Source: Helichrysum umbraculigerum (Eukaryota > Streptophyta > Magnoliopsida > Asterales > Asteraceae). From it: DNA of 64,000 nucleotides. Each line of letters begins with the position of its first letter. Position 1 is the first letter of the stretch. Under the pieces are notes generated by a model. The model was not told the DNA's origin. It worked only from the letters and a program-made list of their open reading frames with translations, and searched no databases. Location: NCBI GenBank assembly GCA_949592205.1, contig CATIUR010000004.1, forward strand, positions 94,200,337-94,264,336, read 5' to 3'. The translations under genes and the position numbers were made by a program. Positions 1-10,130 of the stretch are shown piece by piece.

Positions 1-948
1 AGCACTAAATTGATGCTCAATACCTCTTGTAGCACAAAACAATTCGAGAGTTGAGTTCTTGAATTCAGTTCCATTATTACTTCGTATCTTTTTCACCTTC
101 AAGTTGCACAGATTTGCCAACTTGTCCAACAAATACACCAGAATCTCAGGAGTTTCCCCTTTCGTGGTCAAAAAGTAAACCCACGAAAACCTTGAGTAGT
201 CATCAGTAACTACCAAGCAGTAAGACCGACCACCAATGCTCTTTGTAGAGACTGGACCGAAAAGATCCATATGCAGTAGTTCCAATGGAGCATTTATGGA
301 ATTCACCTACTTAGACTTATGGGACTTCTTACGTAGCTTTCCTTTTTGGCAGGAGATACAGTCATCCTTTAGAGCAAATGACTGTTTCGGAACTCCTAGC
401 ACTAGGTCATTTTTAGTCAAGAAATTCATTTTTCGGAAATGAATATGTCCCATTCGTCTGTGCCAAAGCAGTGATTCCTTTTCAGAAGCCTTAGACAAGA
501 GACACGTATACTCGTTCGAGGTCTCAACAGTTCTCATGTTCAGAATGTATGTGTCATTCTTTCTTGGTGCTCTCAGTAACACCCATTCTTCTGGAATGAC
601 ATACCCAGGCTTCAGTATCACACACTCTGTCTTTGTGAACGCAGTGGTATAATCTTTATCACAGACCTGTGAAACACTTAGCAAGTTGTGCGTAAGCTGT
701 TCCACGTAGTTCACATTTTCAAAACTAACATTGCCGTTAGTTAACGTTCCTCTTCCAGAAATGGTTCCCCCAGTATCTCCAGCAAAGGCAACATATCCTC
801 CTGCGTATGGTTTAATATCCACAAGAAGAGATACATCGCCTGTCATATGTCGCGAGCAGCCTCTATCCAAATACCATTCACTATCTTTAACACGTTCTGA
901 CTGCTGCAACACACAAACGAATGAGATTAGTGAGAAACGGTGACCCAA
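1..948 (-). pseudogene. Copia pol start: protease, GAG-pre-integrase, integrase core (defective)
   Basis: The frame 948-307 encodes a retropepsin region and then a GAG-pre-integrase/zinc-binding segment (LWHRRMGH..., CISCQKGK), and the same frame continues past a TAG at 307-309 into the integrase core to the window edge. Three lesions are visible. The protease triad expected as DSG reads DRG (Arg codon 862-864). The TAG splits the frame. The second catalytic Asp of the integrase (usual context RSDNGTEF) is Asn (codon 76-78). The first integrase Asp (LHMDLF, codon 265-267) is present. The frame has no ATG: it overlaps the end of gag by 22 bases in the -1 frame, so expression would need frameshifting or splicing. 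I see no clear slippery heptamer, but a TTTGTGTGTTGCAG acceptor-like tract lies just downstream of the gag stop. Confidence 0.85.
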
Positions 949-3704
949 GCCTTTACAGACTTAGGTCGACCGTGGTCATCAACAATAAGCACGTCAGATA
1001 GGATTTTATCTTTAAACAAATTAAAATTTTTATCTGATGTGTTATTGTTGACGACTGAAGAGTCAACATCAGACTCTTTTCGTTTCCAAACTTTAGAAGG
1101 TTCGGAATTGATATTAGAAGTAATGTTGGGCTTTTGAATTGGCAAAGATTTTTGCTCAACATTACTTGGCTTTAAAACAGGCTTGGGAGAGTTTGAGTGA
1201 CGCCTAGGTGGAGATTTTGAAAAAGAATTTCTATAAACAGATGTCCTAGGCATCTCTCTCCCATAGCGCTGATTTGACAGCTTTGGGCATTCACGAATTA
1301 AATGTCCTTGTTTCTTGCAGTAGAAACAAGAACGAGTCTCAACAAACGGTTGAGGCTGAGGAATTACCACAGGAGGTGGAGAAACATTTTTAGAGCATGA
1401 ACATTGAGTACACGTCTTAGAATATGTTTGTTTTGGTTGAGAGGTTGAAGTTGATGGTTTATCATACGAAACATTTTCATTTAATAATTTTCTTTGCAAA
1501 ATCTTTACAGGTGACTGTAAAGTTTGTTGTTTCGAGTTTAAAACCTTGGCTTTTCCCTTATTTGGTTGAACCTTAATTTCAGGTTCAACCTTTGAAATCA
1601 CTTTTTCAGGTTTAACTGCAACCTTCTTAACCTCAGGATACTCCTGATCCATAATGTCCTCAATCTCAACAATCTCCTCAATAATAACAGGAGATTCATT
1701 CTTTAACTCAACACTCTCCTTAACACTAACAGGAGATTCATGCACAGACTTAACAAACGTTGGCAAGGGGTACTCTGGCCGCTTGGTTTTCTCCTTTGCC
1801 GGTTTGTTGTCTTTGGTCTCTTTAGCATCTTTAGCTTTTATTCCATAAAGCTTTGACCAATCAACTGGAATCTCTTCAAAGCCCTCCTTAACAGGCAGGG
1901 GACAGTGAGTAGTAGGAGGAGGGACTGAGTGGTATCCCAATCCCGCATTCTTTTTCCCACTAGTACCATGCTTGCTAAGAATTTCATTAAACACAACCGT
2001 TGAGGAATTTGAACCTAAGATTTTACTCTTATAATTCTCATACTCAGCTTTTAAATCTGTAAGTTCTTTCTTTAGTAGTTCAATTTCAACAAGATAGCTT
2101 TTAATGGCATCTTCTTGACTAAAAACCTTAGATTTATATTTCTGAGTATCTAACCGATGAGCCTCAAGATGTTTTTCATAAAGTTTCTCATTAGCTTTTA
2201 AGAAATTATTTGACTCGGTTAGTTTTTCATTCTTTTTCCTCAACTCTACGGTTTCATTCTGAAATGCCTTTAGAGATTCAGTTAACTTAATACATGAGAT
2301 ACAATTTAATGGTTCATCAGGTACCTCATTCACAATGTGAGCCATCAAACACTGTTGGTAATGCTGGGAGACAGCCGTCCAATCCTGACTTGTGGGCTCG
2401 AAAACAATCAGGGCATTATCAGCAGGCCCTTTCTTGGTAACTTCCATTTCTTTGGCCTTTGGAGGAGTAGAAGGTGTTGTGAATCCCGATGCTGGCATTT
2501 TGGGTTTCTCGCACTCCCTGGCGAAGTGACCCAAATTTTGACAATTGTAACATCGGACCTTACTCTTGTTAAATCCAAAGCCAGTCTTTCCATCACCTTC
2601 CAAGCTTTTACGCCCTGTCCTGTGCAAGAACTTTTGAATTCTTCGGGTGATCATTGCCACATTCCAAGTTAGATCCATTTGCTCCAGATCATCTTCATCA
2701 AGCTGAGCATAGTCTTCCTTAGTCGGCTCCAAAGTAAGATTCGGTTGAGTTACCAAATCCTTGTATGAGCTTAAGAAAGCTGTGTAAATGGCAGCTTGCT
2801 CCTGAATAGCAGGTGAGACTTGAACCTGTTGTTGATTTGAAGAAGGTCCAGTCATGAAAACAGAATGAATCCCATCGGAAGAAGAAGAAGAGGTTGATGA
2901 AGCATTTGTATTTGTAACGAAGGCGACTCCAGATCCATAAGTCTTTCCAGAGTTGATCTGAACACCATACACACTAGGATTCTGAACAGCAGCACCAGAC
3001 CTAGTTTCATTCTTCTTAATCTCCATCGCGTGAGCTTGAAGATCCCCTATCAACGTATCCAAAGACATGTTTGCAAGTTCTTCATTTTCTTTTAAAAATT
3101 GAACTTTAACATCCCAAGAACTTGGCAACACATCCAGTAGCTTCTTATTTACTTCAATTGAAGGAAAAGTATAACCCCCTTCAAACAACTCACCAACTAA
3201 CTGTGAGTACCTAGTGAATAAAGAAGTCGTGTCTTCATTAGGAAGGATGTCAAAGATATCGTACTGTTTCTTAATCAGTTCGAGCTTGGCTTCCTTGTAC
3301 TTATCATTTCCCCCACAACGAGTTTCAATTGCCTTCCATAAATCAAAGGCTGTTTCATGAGTTCTGAAAAGCCATAGAACATCCTTGGTTAGACACATTT
3401 TAATCATTGAAAAAGACTTTCTTTCAGTATCAAAATCTTTCTTCTCCTCGGGAGACATAGCTTTATAGGTCTTAGCAGGACGAATGCCACGGTATTCCCC
3501 TTCAGCTAAAGGAGCTACATAACGCTCACGTAATGGTCCCCATAATTCTGGACAATGAAAATCAATGTATTGTTCAACTCGGTCTCTCCAGTATACATAA
3601 TCCATGTCCGCAGTAAATAATGGAGGTTTATTACTTGAACCTATGTCATTACTTTGTTTAATCATTTCTCTCAGACCTCTAATATCCTCTTTATCAGCTG
3701 CCAT
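927..3704 (-). CDS. Copia Gag polyprotein (925 aa)
   Basis: Intact open frame from an ATG at 3704-3702. The N-terminal half (about residues 30-250) has the helical Copia capsid pattern (DUF4219/UBN2-like: YVYWRDRVEQYI, LWKAIETR, LLDVLPSSWD). Two CCHC zinc knuckles follow: CYNCQNLGHFAREC at about residue 390 and CFYCKKQGHLIREC at about residue 780. Between them is a coiled-coil segment (about residues 480-590, LRKKNEKLTESNNFL) and a long Lys/Glu/Pro-rich linker. Capsid and nucleocapsid would package the element RNA in cytoplasmic virus-like particles. At 925 residues with two widely separated knuckles it is far longer than a typical 300-400 residue Copia Gag, resembling SIRE-like elements. It ends in its own stop and does not read into pol. 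Confidence 0.88.
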   Translation of the reverse strand: MAADKEDIRGLREMIKQSNDIGSSNKPPLFTADMDYVYWRDRVEQYIDFHCPELWGPLRERYVAPLAEGEYRGIRPAKTYKAMSPEEKKDFDTERKSFSMIKMCLTKDVLWLFRTHETAFDLWKAIETRCGGNDKYKEAKLELIKKQYDIFDILPNEDTTSLFTRYSQLVGELFEGGYTFPSIEVNKKLLDVLPSSWDVKVQFLKENEELANMSLDTLIGDLQAHAMEIKKNETRSGAAVQNPSVYGVQINSGKTYGSGVAFVTNTNASSTSSSSSDGIHSVFMTGPSSNQQQVQVSPAIQEQAAIYTAFLSSYKDLVTQPNLTLEPTKEDYAQLDEDDLEQMDLTWNVAMITRRIQKFLHRTGRKSLEGDGKTGFGFNKSKVRCYNCQNLGHFARECEKPKMPASGFTTPSTPPKAKEMEVTKKGPADNALIVFEPTSQDWTAVSQHYQQCLMAHIVNEVPDEPLNCISCIKLTESLKAFQNETVELRKKNEKLTESNNFLKANEKLYEKHLEAHRLDTQKYKSKVFSQEDAIKSYLVEIELLKKELTDLKAEYENYKSKILGSNSSTVVFNEILSKHGTSGKKNAGLGYHSVPPPTTHCPLPVKEGFEEIPVDWSKLYGIKAKDAKETKDNKPAKEKTKRPEYPLPTFVKSVHESPVSVKESVELKNESPVIIEEIVEIEDIMDQEYPEVKKVAVKPEKVISKVEPEIKVQPNKGKAKVLNSKQQTLQSPVKILQRKLLNENVSYDKPSTSTSQPKQTYSKTCTQCSCSKNVSPPPVVIPQPQPFVETRSCFYCKKQGHLIRECPKLSNQRYGREMPRTSVYRNSFSKSPPRRHSNSPKPVLKPSNVEQKSLPIQKPNITSNINSEPSKVWKRKESDVDSSVVNNNTSDKNFNLFKDKILSDVLIVDDHGRPKSVKAWVTVSH

Positions 3705-4270
3705 TGTAATTACTTAACTGAAAAAAAACTATCTTCTGATCTTAGCGACGTAGATGATTATGTCGCACAAAGATTATGCGACGGCGTTAGGTACGTCGCA
3801 AAAAGCAAATGATTCAATTAAGAATCAGAAATATGCGACGTTGAGAGGTACGTCGCAGATGATGTCGCAGAGGACGTCGCAGAATCACACTACGTCGCAA
3901 CAAGACGTCGCAACACAGCGTCGCAGAAGACTAATTAAAGTCAAAATAACAACGTCGCTGATGACGTCGCAACAGTACGTCGCACAGACTAATTAAATTC
4001 CAAATCACTAACGTCGCACGCGACGTAGCAGATGACGTCGCAGGTAACGTCGCAAAACGCGAAAACCTGCGGCCAAAAACCCTAAAAACGAATTTTTAAC
4101 CCAAAAACGAAAACCACGAATGAAGATCGACGAAAACCTTCAATAATCCCAGTAATATTGATCGAACACCTGTAAAAACACAAAAACAAACGTAATAATC
4201 ACAAAACAATATGATAATCACGTCGCTTTATCCCGAACTCGATCCTAATCGCCAAAAACGAGCACTTTCT
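3705..4270 (-). other. Copia 5' leader between PBS and gag
   Basis: No coding frame of note in the sense direction. The stretch is the untranslated leader of the Copia RNA and is dominated by copies of an 8-base motif, ACGTCGCA, in one orientation (listed separately). A short plus-strand open frame here is a by-product of that repeat. Confidence 0.7.
3793..4054. repeat. Array of the 8-mer ACGTCGCA in the Copia leader
   Basis: Exact ACGTCGCA starts at 3793, 3850, 3874, 3892, 3905, 3964, 3977, 4011, 4035 and 4047, all in the plus direction, with further one-mismatch copies such as 3918 and 3952 and an inverted copy near 3834. Spacing is irregular (12-59 bases), so this is not a classical tandem repeat. 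Another cluster with both orientations lies in the LTR (4517-4604). The ACGT core resembles bZIP-type sites, but no function can be assigned. Confidence 0.85.
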
Positions 4271-4282
4271 GCTCTGATACCA
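4271..4282 (-). other. Copia primer binding site (initiator Met tRNA)
   Basis: On the minus strand this reads TGGTATCAGAGC, the classical complement of the 3' end of plant initiator methionyl-tRNA, two bases after the LTR end at 4285. It fixes the LTR boundary and the element's orientation. Confidence 0.93.
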
Positions 4283-4284
4283 GT

Positions 4285-4667
4285 TGTTTGTCCCTTACTT
4301 AGGATCTAGTAGAACCGAGTCACTCAATCGTTTGCGGAATCAACGATTAAGTTATCACACGAACACAATGAATAATCAAACACAATAATTATGAAACCAA
4401 ACGTTATATTATTGCTTATGGTCGATCAGATTACAGAGAATTTCGACAAATTGTGTTTAGGGTTTCGTCAACCCTAAAACAGAAAACGTAAATTGCTTAA
4501 ATACAAAACTGGCATCTGCGACGTCGTCCAAGCCCATGCGACGTTGACTACGTCGCAGGCCCAAAACCTGACGTCGCACCTGCGACGTTACACGCTACGT
4601 CGCAGGAGTCAGGAAACGCAAATCTAAATACAAACTACGAGCTAGACCAACTGACAGACACCAAACA
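4285..4667 (-). repeat. Copia 5' LTR (383 bp)
   Basis: On the minus strand it runs from TGTTTGGTGTC to GGGACAAACA, next to the PBS. A TATA-like GTATTTAAG lies at 4504-4496. Immediately upstream of it (4517-4604) are three inverted and three direct copies of the ACGTCGCA 8-mer (starts 4517, 4537, 4550, 4571, 4581, 4597), the same word that fills the leader. The right boundary is inferred from the TG...CA ends because the partner LTR is not in the window. Confidence 0.75.
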
Positions 4668-5978
4668 TGTACTAACACTAAAACTAATAAAACATAAAAG
4701 TAAAAGGAAGCTAGCACATATGTAACACTTAAACATAAAAAAGACGTGGTTCACCATGATTTAGGATAGCATACAGTTAGGATGATGTTTATTGGGGACA
4801 CAGTCAGTTAACAGACAGATAAACTTAGTTGTAAACACTAGGACCCTACTTATTTAGTTCCGGATCTAAATACGTATGTCACTGAGTACCTAGGTTATCA
4901 TGAACCCTGATCAGATCAGACTGTTTTCAAACCCCCTGAACTTTTGCTTGAATAAGACAAAGTCACCCTTGATTTATCTAGGGAGCAGGCATAAGGCAAC
5001 AGGCCACAATTGTATTTACTGACCTTTCTTAACCCCTAAGTCTATTTGTTATTATCTAACTGTGTACTGGTTGTTAACTATTGTTATTCTAAACTATCGG
5101 TATTGTAGAGTTAAGCAATGTTTATGGAGCATTAAGCCCTCTTGACAGAACTCTGTATTCATTCATGGAAGCATATATTCTACCGTCATAAACATAGACC
5201 CTCCTTTACATTCAGGCGTTCATCCCTAGGAATACTCACGGTGTACAGGGCAATTAGGCATTTCCACAGCTTTAATTCCTAGACCCGAGTTCTAGAAGGG
5301 TCACTTCTAGGTATTCCACGATGAAACAGTCCTACGGCATTTCCTTAGCTTCCACGTATTTGACGCTATACGAAGTACTGTGCCGTTTTATAGAAAGTTC
5401 ATAGCTTCCTACTGTAACTGGAGATAATTGTATCTACGTAGTATTAGGGTTTGCAAAGTCCTATCCTAAGGGCAACAGTCACGTGAAAGTCTGGAAAGGG
5501 TGATGAGACACTAGATCTATATTCAGGATAAGCTTAGACAGATAACAAAGTATAACAACTCCCAGTTATATAATGATCGAGAACATTATTCCACAATGGA
5601 TTGTGCCCACGACTTTCATAGCTTCCACGTTCCGTACTCCACACATTAGTGATGTTTCCGGCGCTATACAAATGAAAGCCGTATAACGTTACCTCCGTTG
5701 TTTCATAATGTTGTTATCCCAATATCATATATTTGAAGTAACATCATCACTACTATTTAAATCATGACAAACATACAAGCACACTACTCACAATGCATAA
5801 CAATAAACATTTCTAATATTAATAAATCACATACATCAAATAAGAACAATATGACAAATTAATAATAGAAAGGATAAATGATACCGATACGAATTGCGAG
5901 CAGAATAACAACTTGTATTTCTTCATTAAAATCCAAGCATTACATAAGCTAACATCTACTAATTAACTACATAACTAA

Positions 5979-6094
5979 TCTCTCTCTAGTTCTCCTCTAA
6001 CTCCTAAGAGTAGTGCTAGAGAGAGAAACTAGAGAGAGGAACTAACTACAAGAATAATTCTCCTCTAACTCCTAAGAGTAGTGCTAGAGAGAGA
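5979..6094 (-). repeat. Duplicated CT/GA foldback downstream of LTR TATA box
   Basis: A pyrimidine-purine foldback in which CTCTCTAGTT (5982-5991) faces AACTAGAGAG (6027-6036). The core TTCTCCTCTAACTCCTAAG is repeated at about 6058. The same element, also duplicated, occurs at 43444-43560 in the solo LTR, and related stem-loops occur at 54513-54536 and about 61910. It lies within about 200 bases downstream of the TATA box, so it would be near the 5' end of the transcript. Confidence 0.6.
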
Positions 6095-6160
6095 ATGTGT
6101 GAGAGAGAAAGTGAGAAATGAGAAATGAGAATGGTGTGTGAAATGTGGAGGTGATGGGCT

Positions 6161-6170
6161 CTATTTATAG
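6161..6170 (-). promoter_or_regulatory. LTR TATA box
   Basis: CTATAAATAG on the minus strand inside the truncated LTR, in the position equivalent to the TATA boxes of the other Athila-like LTRs in the window. Confidence 0.55.
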
Positions 6171-6934
6171 GCAAAGATCAACTTGGAGCCAAAGCAATGA
6201 GCCATGGAGCCAAAGTTGAAGCCATTCTTGGAGCCAAAGAAATAATGCTTGGAGCCAAAGGAGAAATACGTATAAACATCAAAGCGCATCGTACAAGCGA
6301 ACCAAGCATGAAGGGGGATGACCGGATGGACCCAAGCCTTGCCAAAAAAGCATATGGGGTTAGAAGGGCCGTATATGGCCTTAAAAGGTCGTATACAGTC
6401 ATGTGGGGCCGTATATGGCTTGCCAAGGCCGTATACGGGGTGTTTCGGCTTTCCTTCGTTGCTTAAAACGCCCGTATCTCCTTCGTTACATGTCCGTTTG
6501 ATGCGATTCTTGCGCTCACGGTTTTGTAATTCTGTTACGCTTCTAATGGTACCAATTTCACAGAAATTAGATGACTGTAGCTCAAGTATGTTTGGAATGA
6601 CTTTTAACAATCTGTAGAAGCCGTATCTCTTCCGTTCTTCACCCAATTTGCATGATTCTTGATTCTCCCGTCTCGTTTTTACCTATTGCAACATATAATA
6701 AGGTTAGAATGTGCTTATAATAAGGTAAATGAGGGTGTAAGAATTGATTGTTGTTTATTCGCTCTGTTTTGCTCGTTATTTGGACGTTTTTAGTGGTTTT
6801 TGTAGCAACGCCTATATTTGGAGCACTTTAGTGAATTTTAGTCAATAATGATTGTTTTGGAATGTTTTTACTAAATATGTGTCCAAAAAGTGTGGAATAT
6901 CGTACTTAAAAACATGACTTTTTGCTTCACATCA

Positions 6935-8067
6935 GGCCATCCATGGGGTCGGTCGTGCTCGGCCCGGTGTGACTCACGGGCCGGGGTCTTGTGTAGATCA
7001 GTGTCTTCACCGGATCGCAAGTAGTCCCGAGCCATGGCAACGGCCTCGGAGTATACATTCGGCAACTTCCTCTTCAGCCGATAGTATAAAGTGGGATAGC
7101 GGTCCTTGTCAATGCCGTAGATGAGACCGGAAATTTGCTGACTAGGTGGGAGTTCGTTGATCTTCTGACATTCAGTTGTGAAGCGGGTGAGGAAATCACT
7201 CAAAGATTCTCTGCTCATTTTCTTGATCTCGAAGACGTCGAGATGAGTGAGAGTGTGCTGCTTCAGGTTATGGTACTGCTGCAAGAACTTAAACCTGAGG
7301 TCAGGATAGCTACTGACGCTTCCCGCTGGTAGTTTCTCGAACCATCCGCGGGCATTACCCTGCAATACTTGTGGGAACATATGACATGCGACGGCATCTT
7401 CCCAATGCTCAGTCTTAATGGCACCTTCAAAGCGCTGCAAGAAGTCCTCGGGATCTGAGTCACCGGAATACGTGCCAATAGTGAGTGTGATGGTGAGCTT
7501 TGCTGGCAGGAGATGGTCTGCGATCTTTGCAGTGAACCTGGCGGTGGTAGTGGAGACATGCATCGGTCTCTTCACCTTCTCACCCTGTAAGGTGGAATAG
7601 AAATTTGCTATCAGTGTATCCGCTGCAGATTCATCAGACTGCGCTGGGAATGAACCCAGCGGAGCGGCACTGAGGATCAAGTCGGCTAGCATTTTGCGAC
7701 TTGCTGCCCGGTCCATGGTTCCCTGGTTCTGAGCTGGAGGTGGCAGAACGGCCTGCCATGGCGGAGACAGCGGCGGCGGCGGTACATGATGTTCGGTGGT
7801 AACCACGTAGCCCATCTGTGCCAACAACTGTTGGGCTTCAGCGGTAGTGATGGATTTAGGTGCAGATTTCTCAGGGGTTGAACCGGAATCGTTGTGGTTG
7901 AAAAGTAGTTGCCTTGGATCAATCCTATTCGTCACTACCGTATCCGATGAAGAGACGATCGGGGTCTGGTGGATAACGGTGGTGTGAGGGATGTCTTCTG
8001 TTGTTTGCGGTGGTGGTGGTTGATTAGAATCATCATCACCTCCCTCATGCTGCGAAACAACAACCAT
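6935..8067 (-). pseudogene. Ty3-type Gag, 3' end lost to an LTR insertion
   Basis: Open from an ATG at 8067 to the LTR junction at 6935; the 20-odd codons beyond that are read from the inserted LTR. After a low-complexity Pro/Gln N-terminus there is a retrotrans_gag (capsid) domain at about residues 190-330: TYSGDSDPEDFLQRFEGAI, MFPQVLQGNARGWFEKLP, LSDFLTRF. This is the pattern of Ty3/Metaviridae Gag, closest to my eye to the Tat/Retand type. No zinc knuckle is visible before the break. Its LTR and PBS lie just upstream at 8129-8776. The pol part is not in the window. Capsid-domain identification is firm; lineage is inference. Confidence 0.85.
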
Positions 8068-8128
8068 CGTAAAGAGTGGTTTTCCGACGTACGAATAGTG
8101 AAAAAGTGGTTGTTTTCTGGTAAATCAA

Positions 8129-8144
8129 CCGTGGATGGCGCCAA
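8129..8144 (-). other. Ty3 primer binding site
   Basis: Minus strand TTGGCGCCATCCACGG directly abuts the LTR end (TGTTCAAGC on plus). TGGCGCC starts are typical of Tat/Athila-type PBSs using tRNAs other than initiator Met. The exact tRNA is not resolved. Confidence 0.6.
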
Positions 8145-8776
8145 TGTTCAAGCGTAAAACTGCCTGAGTACAGTGATGATGATGGTTTATGAGGAATCAA
8201 GGTGATGACACTCCGATTAACGTGCAGACCCAGAGTCGAGATTAAATCATTCGAGGGTGGTAATAACTTGATTCTAAGGAGAGCAATGGCAGTGGATTAC
8301 TCTGAGAATTTATGAGGTGTTGGCCTGAAATGGAAGAAAAACACTAGTATTTATAGCCAAACCCTAATCCGACGTGGAGGGTTTGGTCGTGGGGGAGAGC
8401 GACATTCTCCGCGTCCAGTGCTGACGTGGATGCTTGGTCGTGGGCAAGCATGACAATTACTGTTCATGAGCTGACTTGGACCAATCGGATGAGCCGACCA
8501 GGTGAGTGGCCAAGCCACGTTAATAATACCTGGGTATACCAGTTGTTAATTGTACTATTGTCAGAGAATGTCGGATATGTGTGAGTACGGCGCCCAGCGC
8601 TGATCTGCCGTCGTACCGAACTAGTTTGATGACGGATGTCTGGGGACGGAACGTATCCGTGCCCATGTTTTATTCCGGCATTGATGCTTTGACTTCGGAG
8701 AGCAGAGTTTGGCCACGGAAGTTATCCGTGGTCCGAGCTCGGAGCGGGGCCGAGGCCATATTACTTGGTGTTATCA
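8145..8776 (-). repeat. LTR of the Ty3 element (about 632 bp)
   Basis: The left boundary, next to the PBS, is firm (plus TGTTCAAGCG). The right boundary is set where the minus strand would start TGATAACACC, and is less certain. A TATA-like GGCTATAAATAC (minus) lies near 8347-8357. The next gag gene begins 77 bases downstream of the PBS side. Confidence 0.6.
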
Positions 8777-9375
8777 TTTGAGGTGTACATCATTAATGTC
8801 TTTTGCAATAGCCGGTTTATATCGACTGCATGATTCGAGTAGGTGGTATTGCTTGGTCATAATACAACAAGTGTGCATTTGTGTTCATATGAGTTTATTT
8901 GCTTATCTAACACTCTTCATGATCTTGATTAGAGTGTTATAGTTGCATGTACAATTATTAGTTAACAGTTCTTTGTTTAGAACAAAATGATATGCCTATT
9001 TGACATCGAGTTTACTGATCACTGATGCATGGCTTAGGTGTTATGCATACAACATTTTAATTGAACCAAGTGGCTCAAATTTTGCACTGCTTTTCATTCC
9101 AAACTCAAATTGTGAATGCTTAAGTAGCATTGTGCGTTTATGCCGTATGTTTTAACTCTTACTTTATAACAGTTTGTGAAAAGAATGAGATTAGCTTGTC
9201 ATACTGTGGTCAGACTCATGTGTTGTAAAATGAACTTTTTCACAAACTGATATAATATATGTCAGCATCAGCATAAGAAATGCATCCCTGTTCCTGTTAA
9301 ATGAAACGTAACACCACAAAACTGTTAAATCGACTAAGATTGGCAAACTATAGTGTAAAACTATATTAAATGTAC
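8777..9375. other. Intergenic, nothing recognised
   Basis: AT-rich single-copy-looking sequence after the LTR. I see no conserved coding frame, repeat or RNA gene here. Confidence 0.5.
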
Positions 9376-9921
9376 TCAAGTGGTCGTGTCACCTTGTCCA
9401 GAATTTCCCTCAGTTCTGCAAAAAAAGTTCAATTTAATTTAATTTTTATGTAATGGTAAGTCCAATAATAAAAGTTTCAAAATTAAACCACTCACTGATT
9501 GGTGTTTGTGAGTAGTGGGACGGATCGTGGAGGTGTGGTGGAGTCTGACGTAATAGCAATTGTAAAAGATGGCCCAACTGTTTCATAGGGTGGGTTAAGG
9601 ATTGGAGTTGTGGTCAGGGGTGATGTAGTAGGAGTGTTAAATGGTCCATAGGTTGAGTTAAGGATTGTAGACGTGGTCATAGTAGGATTGTTAAATGTTC
9701 CATAGGTTGAGTTAAGGATTGGAGATGTGGTCATAGTAGGATTGTTGAATGTTCCATAAGTTGAGTTAAGAATTGGAGATGTGGTCATGGCTGACATAGT
9801 TGGAATGTTATATGCTCCATAGGGTGAGTTTAGGATTTGAAATGTGGTCGAGTCTGACATAGAGAGGGTTGCACTAGTGGTTGTTAGAAAAGTATGTGCA
9901 GGTGTCCCCGCACTACTAAAC
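9376..9921 (-). CDS. Two possible 3'-terminal exons of an unrecognised gene, with 18-aa repeats
   Basis: On the minus strand an acceptor (TTTTAG, exon start 9921) opens a Ser/Thr-rich exon that ends at a GTGAGT donor after 9496. A TTTTTTTGCAG acceptor then starts a short exon at 9415 that keeps the frame and stops at TGA 9378-9376. The larger exon contains four to five copies of an 18-residue unit of the type MTTSPILNSTYGTFNNPT (54-bp period), low-complexity with no domain I recognise. It ends LLTNTN, echoing LLTNSNG, LLTNRNG and LLTNRDG at the ends of other candidate exons further upstream on the same strand (11253-12171). It could be the tail of a real gene with duplicated exons, or a decayed minisatellite. 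The exon model rests only on splice consensus and phase. Confidence 0.3.
9500..9850. repeat. Minisatellite, 54-bp unit, about 4-5 copies
   Basis: Plus-strand units of the type GAGTTAAGGATTGGAGATGT...GGATTGTTAAATGTTCCATAG recur with a 54-base step and a few substitutions. The repeat keeps an open frame on the minus strand (18-residue unit). Confidence 0.75.
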
Positions 9922-10130
9922 CTAAAATGTTGAAAAGCAAAAACAGTTCACATCACAAGTGTAAAGCACATTAAGGCAATTATATCACAATTGCTACTAT
10001 GCTACAAACAAATTGAGAATAAAATTCTGCAATGAAGATGCAAAGAGACCAACAATGCCACATTGGAACACGATGTATACCGTGAAGTCAAATGACTTGT
10101 GTCTCCAACATTGGAACACTATATAACGGG

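Larger units (their letters stand above)
1..4667 (-). mobile_element. Ty1/Copia LTR retrotransposon, 5' half
   Basis: Reading on the minus strand, the order is LTR (4667-4285), initiator-Met PBS, leader, gag, then protease, GAG-pre-integrase and the start of integrase, which runs off the left edge. That order (integrase before any reverse transcriptase) is diagnostic of Copia. Reverse transcriptase, RNase H and the 3' LTR lie outside the window. The element sits inside an older Athila-like LTR fragment beginning at 4668. Its target-site duplication cannot be checked because the other end is missing. Lesions in the protease and integrase motifs and an in-frame stop mark it as a dead copy, although its gag is still open. 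Confidence 0.9.
4668..6934 (-). repeat. Truncated Athila-like LTR, split by the Copia insertion
   Basis: From about 4685 the sequence is collinear with the LTR at 53215-55351 (shared segments around AAACACTAGGACCCTACT and GTATGTCACTGAGTACCTAGG). On the minus strand it begins TGATGTGAAGCAAAAAGTCATG, matching the TGAT...AAAAAGTCA start of every Athila-like LTR here. A TATA box (CTATAAATAG, minus) lies at 6170-6161, and CCGTATA-type motifs lie upstream at about 6360-6440. The remaining LTR end would be left of the window, beyond the Copia. Bases 6935-6939 (GGCCA) would be its target-site duplication, not testable here. The short open frames between 6161 and 6646 are LTR sequence and not genes. 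Confidence 0.8.

Noticed and set aside
3793..4054. CRISPR-like regular repeats
   Set aside because: The repeat is only 8 bases, irregularly spaced, lies in a plant retroelement leader and has no spacers of uniform length.
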